A stretch of DNA of 64,000 bases. Origin: Riemerella columbipharyngis. Lineage in GTDB: Bacteria > Bacteroidota > Bacteroidia > Flavobacteriales > Weeksellaceae. The notes under the pieces were generated by a model. The model saw only the letters and a list, made by a program, of their open reading frames with translations, did no database searches and was not told the origin of the DNA. The stretch is from contig NZ_FNAS01000001.1 in the NCBI RefSeq assembly GCF_900101995.1, positions 275,540 to 339,539 of the forward strand, read 5' to 3'. Position 1 is the stretch's first letter. Every line of letters begins with the position of its first letter. Below are positions 1 to 8,883 of the stretch, piece by piece. The translations under genes were made by a program, and so were the position numbers.

Positions 1-450
1 TTGTTGCAATTATTAGAGTGTGTCGATGGAACCTATTGGAGAGAGTATATGGGAGAGGAACTTACTTTATTTTTTCTTGGCTCTGACATTAAGGGGGATC
101 CTTATTATTTATTATCTTCTGAACAAATTATCGAAAATCAAGAGATAGCGAAAAAATACTATTCTGATTTCATTGAAAGAAAGTATGACGAGGCTGAAAT
201 AGATGAAAAAATAACAGATAATGCTGATTCTATACGATGGCTGCATTTTTCAGATTGTATGAATAACGGCGGGACCTCCCAGTTATTTATAGATTTTTGT
301 CCGTCTGAAAGAGGAAAAGTAGGGCAAATAATTAGGTTTTTACACGATCCTGATGAGTTTAAAGTAATAGCAGATAGTTTCGATGAATACTTGGAAAAGA
401 TAATAGAGAGAAGATATAATTTTATTAGTAAAGATATTATGGAGTTCTAA
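1..450 (+). CDS. SMI1/KNR4 (SUKH) family protein, 5' partial
   Basis: The reading frame is open from the first base of the window, so the true start probably lies upstream; the TTG at base 1 is only the first possible codon. The 149 visible residues are acidic. The stretch LHFSDCMNNGGTSQLFIDF followed by KVGQIIRFLHDPDE is typical of the C-terminal half of SMI1/KNR4 (SUKH) domain proteins. Many SUKH proteins are immunity proteins against polymorphic or contact-dependent toxins (family knowledge). No toxin gene is visible here, and one could lie to the left of the window. Family assignment is fairly secure; an immunity role is inference. Confidence 0.7.
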   Translation: MLQLLECVDGTYWREYMGEELTLFFLGSDIKGDPYYLLSSEQIIENQEIAKKYYSDFIERKYDEAEIDEKITDNADSIRWLHFSDCMNNGGTSQLFIDFCPSERGKVGQIIRFLHDPDEFKVIADSFDEYLEKIIERRYNFISKDIMEF

Positions 451-571
451 GCATATAAAAATTAATGAAATGAAAATTAGAGAAGTTAAGTATCTAATCC
501 GTCATCTGAATTTTCAAGAATACTTTTAATATTTTAGAATTCGGATTGTTATTTAATGGAAGGGGGTAAGA

Positions 572-620
572 TAAAACCCCATTAAAAAAAACAAAAATAG
601 GTTCTTTTAATGAGGTTTTA
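572..620. terminator. Bidirectional terminator-like hairpin between SUKH gene and metG
   Basis: A 16-base arm TAAAACCCCATTAAAA (572-587) pairs with TTTTAATGAGGTTTTA (605-620) with a single G-U type mismatch and a 17-nt loop. It lies between two convergent genes, 24 nt past the metG stop and about 120 nt past the SUKH stop, the usual place for a shared terminator. A clean T-run after the stem is missing on the plus strand, so efficiency is uncertain. Confidence 0.55.
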
Positions 621-643
621 ATTCTAAATATATAGGAGAGAGA

Positions 644-2671
644 TTATCCTATTTCTATTCCGTTTTCTACCTTGTCTTCAGGGGTTACGAAAGAGAGTTT
701 GCCGTCTGGCTTGGTGGTTAGGAGTAGCATTCCTTGGCTTTCTATGCCTCGTATTTTTCTCGGAGCAAGGTTAAGGAGTATCATCACCTGTTTGCCTACG
801 CATTCTTCCGGAGAAAAGCTCTCCGCGATACCCGATACTACAGTTCTTACATCTACGCCTGTATCCACTTTTAGTTTCAGTAGTTTGTCGGCTTTCTCTA
901 CTTTTTCGGCCTCCAATATGGTGGCGGTTCTTAGATCGAGCTTAGTAAAGTCGTCAAACGAAATTTCCTCTTTCATAGGTTTTGCATTAGGGTTTGTTTT
1001 CTTATTATTTGCTTTTGTATCTTCTAATTTTTGGATTTGAGCATCAATTACGCAGTCTTCTATTTTTGAGAATAGCAGCGTTGCTTCATTTATGCGGTGT
1101 CCGGCAGGGATTAGCACTTCGGAAATGTTGTTCCAATTGGCTTTCTCTACATTGAATATTGCCAGTAATTTTTCCGAGCTAAACGGCATAAAAGGTTCGC
1201 ACATCTGTGCCAAAGCAACGGCTATCTGTGCACCGATAAAGAGCGTCTGAACCGTTTTTTCGGGATCTGTTTTTATGCTTTTCCATGGCTCTTCTGTTTG
1301 TAAAAACTGATTTCCAAATCGTGCCAAGTTCATCAATGCGCTTAGTGCATTTCTAAACTCAAAATTATCCAAATATTGATGAATTTCTGCTGCTGTTTTG
1401 GTGATTTCTTTGAGCTGTTCTGTCTCTTTATTGCCTTCTGGTACTATGCCGCCGTAGTACTTGTGTATCAGTACGGCTACGCGATTGATGAAATTACCGA
1501 AAATTCCTACCAGTTCGGAATTATTTTTAGTCTGAAACTCTTTCCAAGTAAAGTTGTTATCCTTGGTTTCCGGAGCGGAAGAGAGTAGGGCATAGCGCAA
1601 AACATCTTGCTGTCCCGGGAAATCCTTTACATATTCATGTGCCCATACTGCCCAATTGCGAGAGGTGGATATTTTATCATTTTCAAGGTTAAGAAACTCA
1701 AATGCCGGAACATTCTTTGGCATTATAAAGTCTCCGTGCGCCTTCATCATTGCAGGGAAAATGATGCAATGAAAAACGATATTGTCTTTACCTATAAAAT
1801 GGATTAAATCTGTATTTTCATTTTGCCAGAAGTCTTCCCAATTTTTACCATTTTTCGCTGCCCATTCTTTTGTGAACGAAATATAGCCTATCGGTGCATC
1901 GAACCAAACATACAGCACTTTGCCCTCTGCATCGGGAAGTGGTACGGGTACGCCCCAGTTGAGGTCACGGGTCATCGCACGAGGTTTCAGTCCGTCATTG
2001 AGCCAAGATTTTACTTGTCCATATACATTGGGTTTCCAGTCGTCTCTATGCCCTTCGATAATCCATTGGTTCAGAAAATCCTCGTATTCGTTGAGCGGGA
2101 GATACCAGTTTTTCGTAGATTTGAGTGTAGGTATATTGCCGCTGAGCATAGATTTAGGATTGATGAGCTCTGTAGGAGATAGGGTAGATCCGCATTTCTC
2201 GCATTGGTCGCCATAGGCATTGTCATTGCCACATTTTGGGCAGCTTCCCACAATGTAGCGATCTGCCAAGAATTCTCCGGCTTGCTCATCATAAAATTGT
2301 TCGGAAATTTCTTCCGTAAATTTATTTTTACTATATAATGTTGTGAAGAAATCCGAAGCGGTTTTGTAGTGTTCGGCACTTGTCGTCCGAGAATATTCGT
2401 CAAAGGAAATACCCAAATCTTCGAAACAATTTTTAATGATAGTATGGTATTTATCTACAATATCCTGAGGCGTTACTCCCTCTTTTTTAGCACGAATGGT
2501 TATGGGAATGCCGTGTTCATCGGAGCCGCATATAAATGCAACATCTTTTCCAAGTCTTCTCTGAAATCTCGCATAAACATCGGCAGGGATATATACCCCT
2601 GCGAGGTGCCCTATATGAACGGGACCATTGGCATAAGGTAATGCCGCCGTAATCATTTTTCTTTCTGACAT
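644..2671 (-). CDS. metG: Methionyl-tRNA synthetase
   Basis: Class I aminoacyl-tRNA synthetase that charges tRNA-Met and initiator tRNA. From the start chosen here (MSERKM, about 675 aa) the HIGH signature is at residues 19-22 in [10 protein letters not shown] zinc-knuckle region [18 protein letters not shown] follows, and the KMSKS loop appears as [11 protein letters not shown], a form usual in Bacteroidota. The last ~110 residues ([20 protein letters not shown] and onward) form an EMAP-II/Arc1p-like tRNA-binding domain, which the family uses for dimerisation and tRNA binding. The frame is open up to 2725, but a TATCTTTG promoter element lies at 2698-2691 inside that extension, so the ATG at 2671 is preferred. 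Convergent with the SUKH gene. Confidence 0.97.
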   Translation of the reverse strand: MSERKMITAALPYANGPVHIGHLAGVYIPADVYARFQRRLGKDVAFICGSDEHGIPITIRAKKEGVTPQDIVDKYHTIIKNCFEDLGISFDEYSRTTSAEHYKTASDFFTTLYSKNKFTEEISEQFYDEQAGEFLADRYIVGSCPKCGNDNAYGDQCEKCGSTLSPTELINPKSMLSGNIPTLKSTKNWYLPLNEYEDFLNQWIIEGHRDDWKPNVYGQVKSWLNDGLKPRAMTRDLNWGVPVPLPDAEGKVLYVWFDAPIGYISFTKEWAAKNGKNWEDFWQNENTDLIHFIGKDNIVFHCIIFPAMMKAHGDFIMPKNVPAFEFLNLENDKISTSRNWAVWAHEYVKDFPGQQDVLRYALLSSAPETKDNNFTWKEFQTKNNSELVGIFGNFINRVAVLIHKYYGGIVPEGNKETEQLKEITKTAAEIHQYLDNFEFRNALSALMNLARFGNQFLQTEEPWKSIKTDPEKTVQTLFIGAQIAVALAQMCEPFMPFSSEKLLAIFNVEKANWNNISEVLIPAGHRINEATLLFSKIEDCVIDAQIQKLEDTKANNKKTNPNAKPMKEEISFDDFTKLDLRTATILEAEKVEKADKLLKLKVDTGVDVRTVVSGIAESFSPEECVGKQVMILLNLAPRKIRGIESQGMLLLTTKPDGKLSFVTPEDKVENGIEIG

Positions 2672-2690
2672 TTTATCAACTATTTTTTTG

Positions 2691-2698
2691 CAAAGATA
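2691..2698 (-). promoter_or_regulatory. metG promoter -7 element
   Basis: Minus-strand TATCTTTG fits the Bacteroidota -7 consensus TAnnTTTG. It lies about 20 nt upstream of the ATG at 2671, giving a short leader. This rules out the longer in-frame start at 2725. No convincing -33 TTG was found at the usual spacing. Confidence 0.6.
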
Positions 2699-2843
2699 AA
2701 AAAATAAGAACTCATATTTATCCATTTTCTAATGATGATTTTATCCGAATATTTTGTGAGAATAGAAAGTTTAATAAATTTTTGAATTTATGGAGAGCTG
2801 GGCGAATGCTTTTTACTCTGTGTGAGTGTTTACAAAATTTAAT

Positions 2844-2851
2844 TAACTTTG
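2844..2851 (+). promoter_or_regulatory. tatA promoter -7 element
   Basis: TAACTTTG matches TAnnTTTG, 38 nt upstream of the tatA ATG. It lies in the divergent metG-tatA interval and would drive the tatA-PAP2 pair. Confidence 0.5.
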
Positions 2852-2888
2852 TCATCTGATTTGTTAATCTGAAATAAATATTTTTAAA

Positions 2889-3239
2889 ATGGGTGATTTT
2901 AGCTTCAGTGAAATGTTGGTTATCATACTGGTAATCGTTGTGCTTTTTGGACCGAAGAAGATTCCTGAAATGGCAAGGGAATTAGGCAGAGGCGTTCGAA
3001 AAATGCGGGGTGCTATGGAGGATATTAAAACAGAAATTCTAAAAGATGCGGATAATCCTGTCTCTGAAATAAAAAAAGAGATAGAAGAAGTGAAAAAATC
3101 CGTGAAAGATATTAACCCAATGAAAAATATTAAAAAAGAAATCACAGAGATACAGAATTTTAATGCTAAAATAGAAGAAAAACAACAGCAGATAGAAAGC
3201 CACCTACAAGACGACCACGAAGGTCCTGTAAGCAGATGA
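2889..3239 (+). CDS. tatA: Sec-independent translocase TatA/TatB-type subunit
   Basis: Single-pass membrane protein of the twin-arginine translocation system. The N-terminus has a short hydrophobic helix (about residues 7-19, SEMLVIILVIVVLFGP), then the family hallmark FGPKKIPEMARELGRGVRKM forming the amphipathic helix, then a charged tail rich in Lys/Glu with likely coiled-coil character. The 116-aa length and Glu-containing N-terminus leave TatA versus TatB open; Bacteroidota usually carry TatA/E and TatC without a clear TatB. tatC is not in the window. The stop overlaps the PAP2 start in an ATGA, indicating coupled translation. Confidence 0.88.
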   Translation: MGDFSFSEMLVIILVIVVLFGPKKIPEMARELGRGVRKMRGAMEDIKTEILKDADNPVSEIKKEIEEVKKSVKDINPMKNIKKEITEIQNFNAKIEEKQQQIESHLQDDHEGPVSR

Positions 3240-3793
3240 TAGACCGTTTGATAAATATAGACCATTCCATTTTCTTATACCTAAACAATTTAGGAGCTAA
3301 GGCATTTGACCCATTTTGGGTGATGGTATCGAGTAAACTTACTTGGGTGCCACTATATATGATATTCTTGTATCTAATATTCAAAAATTTTTCTAAGAAG
3401 CAGAGTATTTATATTTTGATTTTTATTACTCTCGGAGTGATTTGCTCTGACCAGCTGGCTAATATTTTTAAGTTTTCGGTAGAGCGTTTGAGACCTTGCC
3501 ATGATCCTCTGATTATGCCTCATATGCGTATTGTTGAATGTGGAGGTGCTTTTGGCTTTTATTCGTCGCACGCGTCTAATTCTTTTTTTCTGGCAAACTT
3601 TCTTTATATTATTTTTAATGGAAAAATACGCGGTTTTTGGGTGTTGTTATTCCCTTGGGCTGTTTTAGTTTCGTACAGTAGGATTTATTTAGGTGTACAT
3701 TATCCGCTGGATATACTTTTTGGTGCAGGTATAGGGGGGATTTTAGGCGGACTTTTTGCCAATCTTTCAAAATGGGCAGCTCGGAATAAGTAA
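3236..3793 (+). CDS. PAP2-family membrane phosphatase
   Basis: Integral membrane phosphatase of the PAP2/vanadium haloperoxidase superfamily, usually acting on undecaprenyl pyrophosphate or phosphatidic acid type lipids. All three signature blocks are visible: the K..RP block FSVERLRPCHDP, the SGH-equivalent FYSSHASNSFFLANF (the usual SxH is SSHA here), and the third block SRIYLGVHYPLDILFGA with the catalytic His. Several hydrophobic segments alternate with these, and length (185 aa) is typical. The start overlaps the tatA stop by 4 nt. Substrate cannot be told from sequence; BacA-independent recycling of undecaprenyl pyrophosphate (PgpB-like) is the most common role. Confidence 0.88.
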   Translation: MIDRLINIDHSIFLYLNNLGAKAFDPFWVMVSSKLTWVPLYMIFLYLIFKNFSKKQSIYILIFITLGVICSDQLANIFKFSVERLRPCHDPLIMPHMRIVECGGAFGFYSSHASNSFFLANFLYIIFNGKIRGFWVLLFPWAVLVSYSRIYLGVHYPLDILFGAGIGGILGGLFANLSKWAARNK

Positions 3794-3932
3794 GCTTGAG
3801 AATTGTAATATAAAAGATGTTTTTGAGACTTGCCGTTATAATTTGATAGGATTTTTGAAATGAAAATGACTGATGAAATAGAATAATAGATGACTTTTAT
3901 TAAATTTTTGTGACAAGATAAAGTTGTTGTGT

Positions 3933-5174
3933 ATGAAAAAGATTTTTAATGTTTTTGTCCTTATTTTATGCTTTTGGGGTAAGGCTCAAGAAAAGCTACT
4001 GGTTTTTCCCAATAGAGATTCTACTAAGATTAGAGTAATTCAACAGCCGTCTCAGCTTGATGTCTTACCGTATTATAATTTTGGTAAAGGTGTTGGTATT
4101 ACTTCTCCCGATAGTTTGTTTCAGTTGAATTTGCGTTTTAGAATACAAAATCGGTTAGAGGCTCGTTTTCAGGAGCACGAGCCGGCAAAATTTCAAGGTG
4201 CTATTCGCCGTTTAAGATTGAGATTTGACGGATATGTAGGAAATCCTAAGTTTTTATATTCTATATAGTTATCGTTTGCACCAGAAGATGTAGGAAAAGC
4301 AAAAGAAGGACAGTATATAAATATTATTAGAGATGCTGTCGTATTTTACCGTGCTACGGATAGGCTGACACTGGGTTTTGGACAAACTAAATTACCTGGA
4401 AATCGTCAACGAAACAACTCTTCCGGAGCGTTGGATTTAACGGATCGCTCTATCAATAATGCTATGTTTAATATAGACCGAGATTTTGGCTTTCAAGCGA
4501 TTTATTTGCATGTAGGAGATCGTGGTTTTGGCTATAATTTAAAAGGTGCTATTTCTACTGGCGATGGTAGAAATTTTAATGAATCGACAGACGGGCTGGC
4601 TTATACAGGGAGGGTTGAGCTTTATCCTTTTGGCGGATTTAAGAAAAAAGGAGAATTTTTTGAAGGTGATTTGATGAGAGAGCCTACTCCCAAACTTTAT
4701 TTGGGCGGAACTTACCACTTTAATCACAATGCCTCAAAATCACAAGGGCAAAGAGGAAATCCGCTCTTTGAACGGAGAAATTTGCAGGCAGTACTTATAG
4801 ATGCGATGTTTAAGTACAAAGGCTGGTCTGCGATGGCTTCTTTTATGAATCGCAATACGAAAAATCCTATTACTTACAACGAAGATCAAAGCCAATCACA
4901 ATATGTATTGGTAGGATATGGCTACGATGGACAGCTGAGCTATACTTTCCCGTCTCATTGGGAAATTATCGGACGATACTCGCATAATCAGCCCAAAAGA
5001 GAAATTCAAAGATGGCAGCCGGTTCACAATCAGTTTTCTTTTGGTTTGACAAAATATATATGGGAGCACTCCTTTAAAGTTCAATTTGAGGCAGGGAAGA
5101 ATAATTTCAAATTTCTCAACGGAGATAAGAAAAATAATTGGTACACACGATTTCAAGTGGAAATTGGAATTTAG
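3933..5174 (+). pseudogene. Phosphate-selective porin O/P-like outer membrane protein, interrupted by in-frame UAG
   Basis: Outer membrane beta-barrel of the OprO/OprP (porin_O_P) type. ATG at 3933 gives a signal peptide (KKIFNVFVLILCFWGKAQ), then barrel strands such as FQLNLRFRIQNRLEARF and RRLRLRFDGYV. At 4266-4268 a TAG follows FLYSI; translation continues in the same frame as LSFAPEDVGKAKEGQ and stays open to 5174, ending in the typical aromatic barrel terminus WYTRFQVEIGI. Apart from this stop the gene reads as intact (413 codons), so it is a one-base nonsense allele (CAG or AAG to TAG are single steps), a sequencing error, or, less likely, a suppressed amber. Downstream re-initiation near 4431 would give only a barrel fragment without signal peptide. 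Confidence 0.8.
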
Positions 5175-5353
5175 TTTTCTTGTCAAAAGTATAACCCCAA
5201 TAGTAATGAAGAAAGTAATTGGGCTTAAAAGAGACAATATTTTATAATAGATTTTAATGCATGGTGTAGCGTATAAGTATTTCACACATAGCGGTATGCG
5301 GTATTTTAATTTTTGTAGTACTTGGTGAATTTAGTCGGTTAATGAAAAAAGTG

Positions 5354-5361
5354 TAAATTTG
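5354..5361 (+). promoter_or_regulatory. plsC-like gene promoter -7 element
   Basis: TAAATTTG, a perfect TAnnTTTG, lies 22 nt upstream of the ATG at 5384. Confidence 0.55.
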
Positions 5362-5383
5362 TCGCTGCTTATTTTTAGAAAAT

Positions 5384-6190
5384 ATGCCTAAAAAAAATAT
5401 ATTTACGGATTCTTTTGGTAATCCTTATTTCATTAAGCGGTTTATTATTTTTATTTTAGGAATAATTTCTTATAGACGGTTTAATGGATTTAATAAATTG
5501 AAAATCACAGGGACAGAGTATTTGGTGGATTTGCCGGATACTAATGTCCTATTTGTGTCTAATCATCAGACTTATTTTGCAGATGTAGCGGCTATGTATC
5601 ATACTTTTTGTGCGGTAAACAACGGCTACCTCAATACCATCAAAAATCCTGTATATCTGCTCAATCCTAAGGTAGATTTTTACTATGTGGCAGCAAAAGA
5701 GACGATGAACAAAGGGCTGCTGTCCAGGATATTTAAGCTGGCGGGGGCTGTTACGGTAAAGCGAACTTGGCGTTCGGAAGGGAAATCTGTAAACCGTATG
5801 GTAGATATGAGTGAAGTGGAGAACATTATGAAAGCATTGGATAATGGCTGGGTGATTACTTTTCCACAAGGAACTACTTCGGCTTTCGCACAAGGTAGAA
5901 AAGGAACAGCTAAACTCATTAAACAACAAAAACCCATTGTTATTCCTATTAAAATAAATGGATTTCGAAGAGCATTCGATAAGAAAGGACTTTTAGTAAA
6001 AGTGACAGGTGTGGAGCCAACGATGGATTTTAAAGAACCATTGGAAATAGATTATGAAAATGAAAGTGCCCAGCAGATTCTCGATAAAATAATGGAAGCT
6101 ATAGAGCAAACTCCCGAACATAATCTTCTACATGAGTACGACGAAGAACTTAAACGTAAGAAGGAAGAGGAAAATTCTTTGAAGCTATAG
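5384..6190 (+). CDS. plsC: 1-acyl-sn-glycerol-3-phosphate acyltransferase (PlsC/LPLAT family)
   Basis: Inner-membrane acyltransferase that makes phosphatidic acid from lysophosphatidic acid. An N-terminal hydrophobic helix (IKRFIIFILGIISYRR) is followed by the catalytic block VSNHQTYFADVAAMY. His and Asp are separated by five residues instead of the usual HX4D, which seems to be a variant of this flavobacterial group. The substrate block appears as ITFPQGTTSAFAQGRKGTA, equivalent to FPEGTRS. A charged Lys/Glu tail ends the 268-aa protein. Monocistronic with its own TAnnTTTG element. Family certain; the acyl acceptor is less so, because related LPLATs make ornithine lipids or lipid A variants. 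Confidence 0.83.
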   Translation: MPKKNIFTDSFGNPYFIKRFIIFILGIISYRRFNGFNKLKITGTEYLVDLPDTNVLFVSNHQTYFADVAAMYHTFCAVNNGYLNTIKNPVYLLNPKVDFYYVAAKETMNKGLLSRIFKLAGAVTVKRTWRSEGKSVNRMVDMSEVENIMKALDNGWVITFPQGTTSAFAQGRKGTAKLIKQQKPIVIPIKINGFRRAFDKKGLLVKVTGVEPTMDFKEPLEIDYENESAQQILDKIMEAIEQTPEHNLLHEYDEELKRKKEEENSLKL

Positions 6191-6420
6191 TTATTTATTA
6201 CGATAATCTACAAGCTGCTATAATTAAAATTAAAAACTGAGTTTTGATAACATATTAAATACTTTTTGTTTAAAGGTAAGGTGAACTAAACCATATTTGA
6301 GGTAATAAAATAGTAATAGATGTCAATAGTCATTCGTTTTGTGGATTATATTTTATATTTAAAAGTTCAGAGAGAGGAGTTATAATGCTAAATTCCTCAA
6401 TCTATCATAGTAAGTGATTT

Positions 6421-6900
6421 TTAATCACAATCCACGTGTAAAATATATTTTTTACAACTCAAACAACGAAACAAATATCCTTGACATGAACTTCCATTGA
6501 CAATATCTTTATAAGTTGAATATGGCTCGGATTTGGAGGTAAATTCAATGGAATTTTCTATTCCCATTTCAATGATATCTTTCCAACCTACATAGGCGAT
6601 AAATTCACAGAAATCGTCACAATGATCCGGCCAATATTCTTGCTGAAGCCCAGTGTAAGAGGGAGTGCGAAGGCATAATTCTTTTTTATGATGATCCGAA
6701 ATGGATTCTGTAAGCGTTTCGAAATCAACAAATTCACCTTGAAATTTCTCTGCAGCTTTTCCTGAAGCAATGCATTTAGGGCAAAGCGTTTCAATAGTTT
6801 CCTCGCTATAAAATGGTCCCAAATAAATGATAGATGTACCTTTTCTGCAGCAGTCGCATATTTCCGGTTCTTCCACTTTTTCAAAAAATTGGGCCTCCAA
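6421..6900 (-). CDS. CbrC family protein (UPF0167), start codon uncertain
   Basis: Resembles the CbrC/UPF0167 family, linked in E. coli to colicin E2 tolerance and the CreBC regulon; molecular function unknown. Cysteine pairs CDCC and LCPKC suggest a zinc ribbon near the N-terminus, and EYWPDHCDDFCEFIAYVGW is a family signature. The only usual start is a TTG at 6900 (LEAQFFEKVEEPEI). The frame stays open upstream to a stop at about 6976 and encodes IPNFKYCSHPL directly before it, which matches the family's normal N-terminus (xLPxFKYHPDPL). No ATG, GTG or TTG exists in that extension. The gene may start at a rare ATC/ATA codon, be 5'-damaged, or start late. Confidence 0.68.
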   Translation of the reverse strand: MEAQFFEKVEEPEICDCCRKGTSIIYLGPFYSEETIETLCPKCIASGKAAEKFQGEFVDFETLTESISDHHKKELCLRTPSYTGLQQEYWPDHCDDFCEFIAYVGWKDIIEMGIENSIEFTSKSEPYSTYKDIVNGSSCQGYLFRCLSCKKYILHVDCD

Positions 6901-6965
6901 GGGGTGAGAACAATATTTAAAATTGGGTATGGAGGTAAGGATGTCTTTTGCTTTTTTGGGGCGTT

Positions 6966-7191
6966 TTATTTTTGTTCAAAATTTAATAGTTCGTGTAGTT
7001 CTACATTTAGATTTTTAGCAATTTTATAAAGCGTATATACATTTGGGCATGTATTGCCGGCTTCTATTCTGCATAAGTTCGATTTTTCAAAGTTACAAGC
7101 ATAGGCTAAATCCATCTGAAACATCTTTTTTTTCTTCTCTCAGTTCTTTGATTTTTCTACCTATTTTCTACTGTAAATCTTTTTTATCCAC
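6966..7191 (-). pseudogene. XRE-family helix-turn-helix regulator remnant
   Basis: On the minus strand, GTG at 7191 opens MDKKDLQ, then an in-frame TAG, then KIGRKIKELREEKKDVS. A +1 shift near 7120 moves into the frame MDLAYACNFEKSNLCRIEAG, which continues TCPNVYTLYKIAKNLNVELHELL and ends at the TAA at 6966-6968. Together these make a complete small Cro/C1-type HTH domain of the type common in Chryseobacterium and relatives, with one nonsense codon and one frameshift. A 52-residue tail piece is still open from the ATG at 7124 but lacks the first helix. It lies directly upstream of the cbrC-like gene, whose N-terminus is also abnormal, so the two defects may share an origin. Confidence 0.72.
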
Positions 7192-7302
7192 TTTTTTTAG
7201 AATAATAAAATCAAAGTTGAGTATAAAAATGGGCATACGGTTATCATATTTAATAACTTTATTTATATTTGTACTATTGTTTAATTTTTAATTTTAAGTA
7301 AT

Positions 7303-7794
7303 ATGAAAAAAAGTATTTTTTTAGCTATGTTTTTATTGGCAGTTGCCACATTATCATCATGTAGGAATGATAAAGGAAATAATAGCTCTCAGAATCAAGA
7401 AGCTATTAAGAAAAAGTTCTTGGGAAAATAGCTGATAGAGAAAGAAACGGTGTCCTATGGGGAGCGTTCAAAAGGGAGTAGGGATATAGAGTTTTGTAAG
7501 AATAAGTATAGTCAAACTAACTATTATGAGTTTGATGATGATGGAATGGGCGTGGTAAATTATGCTTACAAAGATGATAATGATAATTGTATTTCTTTTA
7601 ACGATGATATAGATAGTTATAGTGTGGAGGGGGATAAATTAACTCTTAATATGTACACTACGAATAATCAATTTTTTAGAATAGTAAGTTTAAAGAATGA
7701 TGAAATGGAATTAGAGCAAGTTAAAGACTTTGATAATGATGGTAAGAGTGATAAAATTTTGATTAAATTCTATAAGGATTATTCGGTTAATTAA
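7303..7794 (+). pseudogene. Lipocalin-like lipoprotein, interrupted by in-frame UAG
   Basis: ATG at 7303 begins a lipoprotein signal peptide (MKKSIFLAMFLLAV, lipobox LSSC). The frame reads on through KKKFLGK and then meets TAG at 7429-7431, after which the same frame is open to 7794 (LIEKETVSYGERSKGSRD onward). Lipocalin-like lipoproteins of Bacteroidota have a conserved GKW just here, so TGG to TAG is the obvious change. The remainder shows the expected mix of short strands ending ILIKFYKDYSVN. Whole length 163 codons plus stop, usual for the family. Surface lipoprotein of unknown ligand; inactive unless the stop is suppressed or an error. Confidence 0.75.
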
Positions 7795-7800
7795 TAAAAT

Positions 7801-7824
7801 AACCACCTTTACTTAGAGGTGGTT
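7801..7824. terminator. Bidirectional terminator
   Basis: AACCACCT (7801-7808) and AGGTGGTT (7817-7824) form a perfect 8-bp stem with an 8-nt loop, flanked by A-rich sequence on the left and TTCTTATTTTA on the right. It lies between the convergent lipoprotein gene and the SDR dehydrogenase gene. Confidence 0.75.
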
Positions 7825-7848
7825 TCTTATTTTATATTGACAAAAATC

Positions 7849-8811
7849 TTATTTCCTGAGTTTTATTTTAAGATTTTTAAGCATTTCTTGCGTCATTTTA
7901 GTAATGTCAAAATCATAAGATAGTCCCCAATCTCTTTTAGCGACACTATCGTCGATAGAAGAAGGCCAAGAGTCGGCAATCTGTTGCCTAAAATCAGGAG
8001 CGTAATCTATCTGAAACTGTGGCATCTCTTTCTGAATTTCTGCTGCCAGTTCCGCCGGTGTGAAAGACAATCCGCCAAGGTTGTAAGACGAGTGTACGCT
8101 CAGTTTATCCGCTGGGCATTGCATTAGTTTTATGGTGGCGTTGATGGCGTCGTCCATATAGAGCATAGGCATTGCCGTGTTTTCTGAGATAAAACTGGTG
8201 TATTTTCCATTCTCTACAGCTTCATAGAATATTTCCACGGCATAGTCCGTAGTGCCGCCGCCTGCCGGAGCTTTCCAAGAGATAAGTCCGGGGTAGCGGA
8301 TACTTCTCACATCTATGCCGTATTTATCGTGATAGTATTCGCACCATTTTTCGCCAGCCAATTTGGATATGCCATACACGGTGGTAGGGTTTAGCACAAC
8401 TTCTTGACCGACATCAAATTTTGGAATGCCCTTTCCAAATACAGCAATAGAACTTGGCCAAAATATTTTCTTAAGGTGTCCCTCTTTTGCCAATTCACAA
8501 AGATGCAGTAGAGGCTCCAGGTTGAGTTTCCAAGCAAAAAGTGGTTGTTTTTCAGAGGTTCCCGAGAGAAGAGATGCAAGGTGATAAACCGTAGTGATAT
8601 TATTTTCAATGATGAATTTTTCTAATACATCAAACTGCGTAACATCTATTTTTTCATACCTTCCAGCGGTAGTGATGTCTTTTTTGTATTCGTCAATTCC
8701 TGATGCGATGACATTTTCTGCACCGTACAGCTCTACCAATTTCGTGGTAAGTTCTGTTCCTATTTGCCCTAAAGCACCTGTGATAAGTATTTTTTCTGTA
8801 TAATTTTCCAT
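7849..8811 (-). CDS. L-threonine 3-dehydrogenase, SDR (epimerase-like) type
   Basis: Extended short-chain dehydrogenase of the NAD-dependent epimerase fold. The N-terminal Rossmann motif ILITGALGQIGTEL, the catalytic block TTVYGISKLAGEKWCEYY (Tyr-X3-Lys), and SIRYPGLISWKAPAGGGTTD match the bacterial SDR-type threonine dehydrogenases, which oxidise L-threonine to 2-amino-3-ketobutyrate. The kbl partner (glycine C-acetyltransferase) is not adjacent. Length (320 aa) is normal and the gene appears monocistronic, with its own promoter element and a downstream terminator. Substrate assignment rests on family similarity. Confidence 0.82.
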   Translation of the reverse strand: MENYTEKILITGALGQIGTELTTKLVELYGAENVIASGIDEYKKDITTAGRYEKIDVTQFDVLEKFIIENNITTVYHLASLLSGTSEKQPLFAWKLNLEPLLHLCELAKEGHLKKIFWPSSIAVFGKGIPKFDVGQEVVLNPTTVYGISKLAGEKWCEYYHDKYGIDVRSIRYPGLISWKAPAGGGTTDYAVEIFYEAVENGKYTSFISENTAMPMLYMDDAINATIKLMQCPADKLSVHSSYNLGGLSFTPAELAAEIQKEMPQFQIDYAPDFRQQIADSWPSSIDDSVAKRDWGLSYDFDITKMTQEMLKNLKIKLRK

Positions 8812-8837
8812 TGTTATGCATATTTATTTTCTGTGTA

Positions 8838-8845
8838 CAAATTTA
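8838..8845 (-). promoter_or_regulatory. Promoter -7 element of the SDR dehydrogenase gene
   Basis: Minus-strand TAAATTTG matches TAnnTTTG, 26 nt upstream of the ATG at 8811. Confidence 0.5.
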
Positions 8846-8883
8846 CAGCTTTTAGGAAGATAAATAAAATCGATTCAAATAAT

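Noticed and set aside
2889..3239. Long minus-strand ORF (2864-3265) antisense to tatA
   Set aside because: It is a shadow of the Lys/Glu-rich tatA frame; the Ser/Ile/Phe-rich translation has no domain features and the plus-strand frame has the clear TatA signature.
5196..5223. Terminator after the porin pseudogene (CCCAAT/ATTGGG)
   Set aside because: Only a 6-bp stem with a 16-nt loop and no T-run; too weak to list.
3924..7794. Stop-codon reassignment of UAG in this genome
   Set aside because: Intact genes in the window end with UAG, the affected codons would specify different amino acids, and other pseudogenes here have UAA, UGA or frameshifts.
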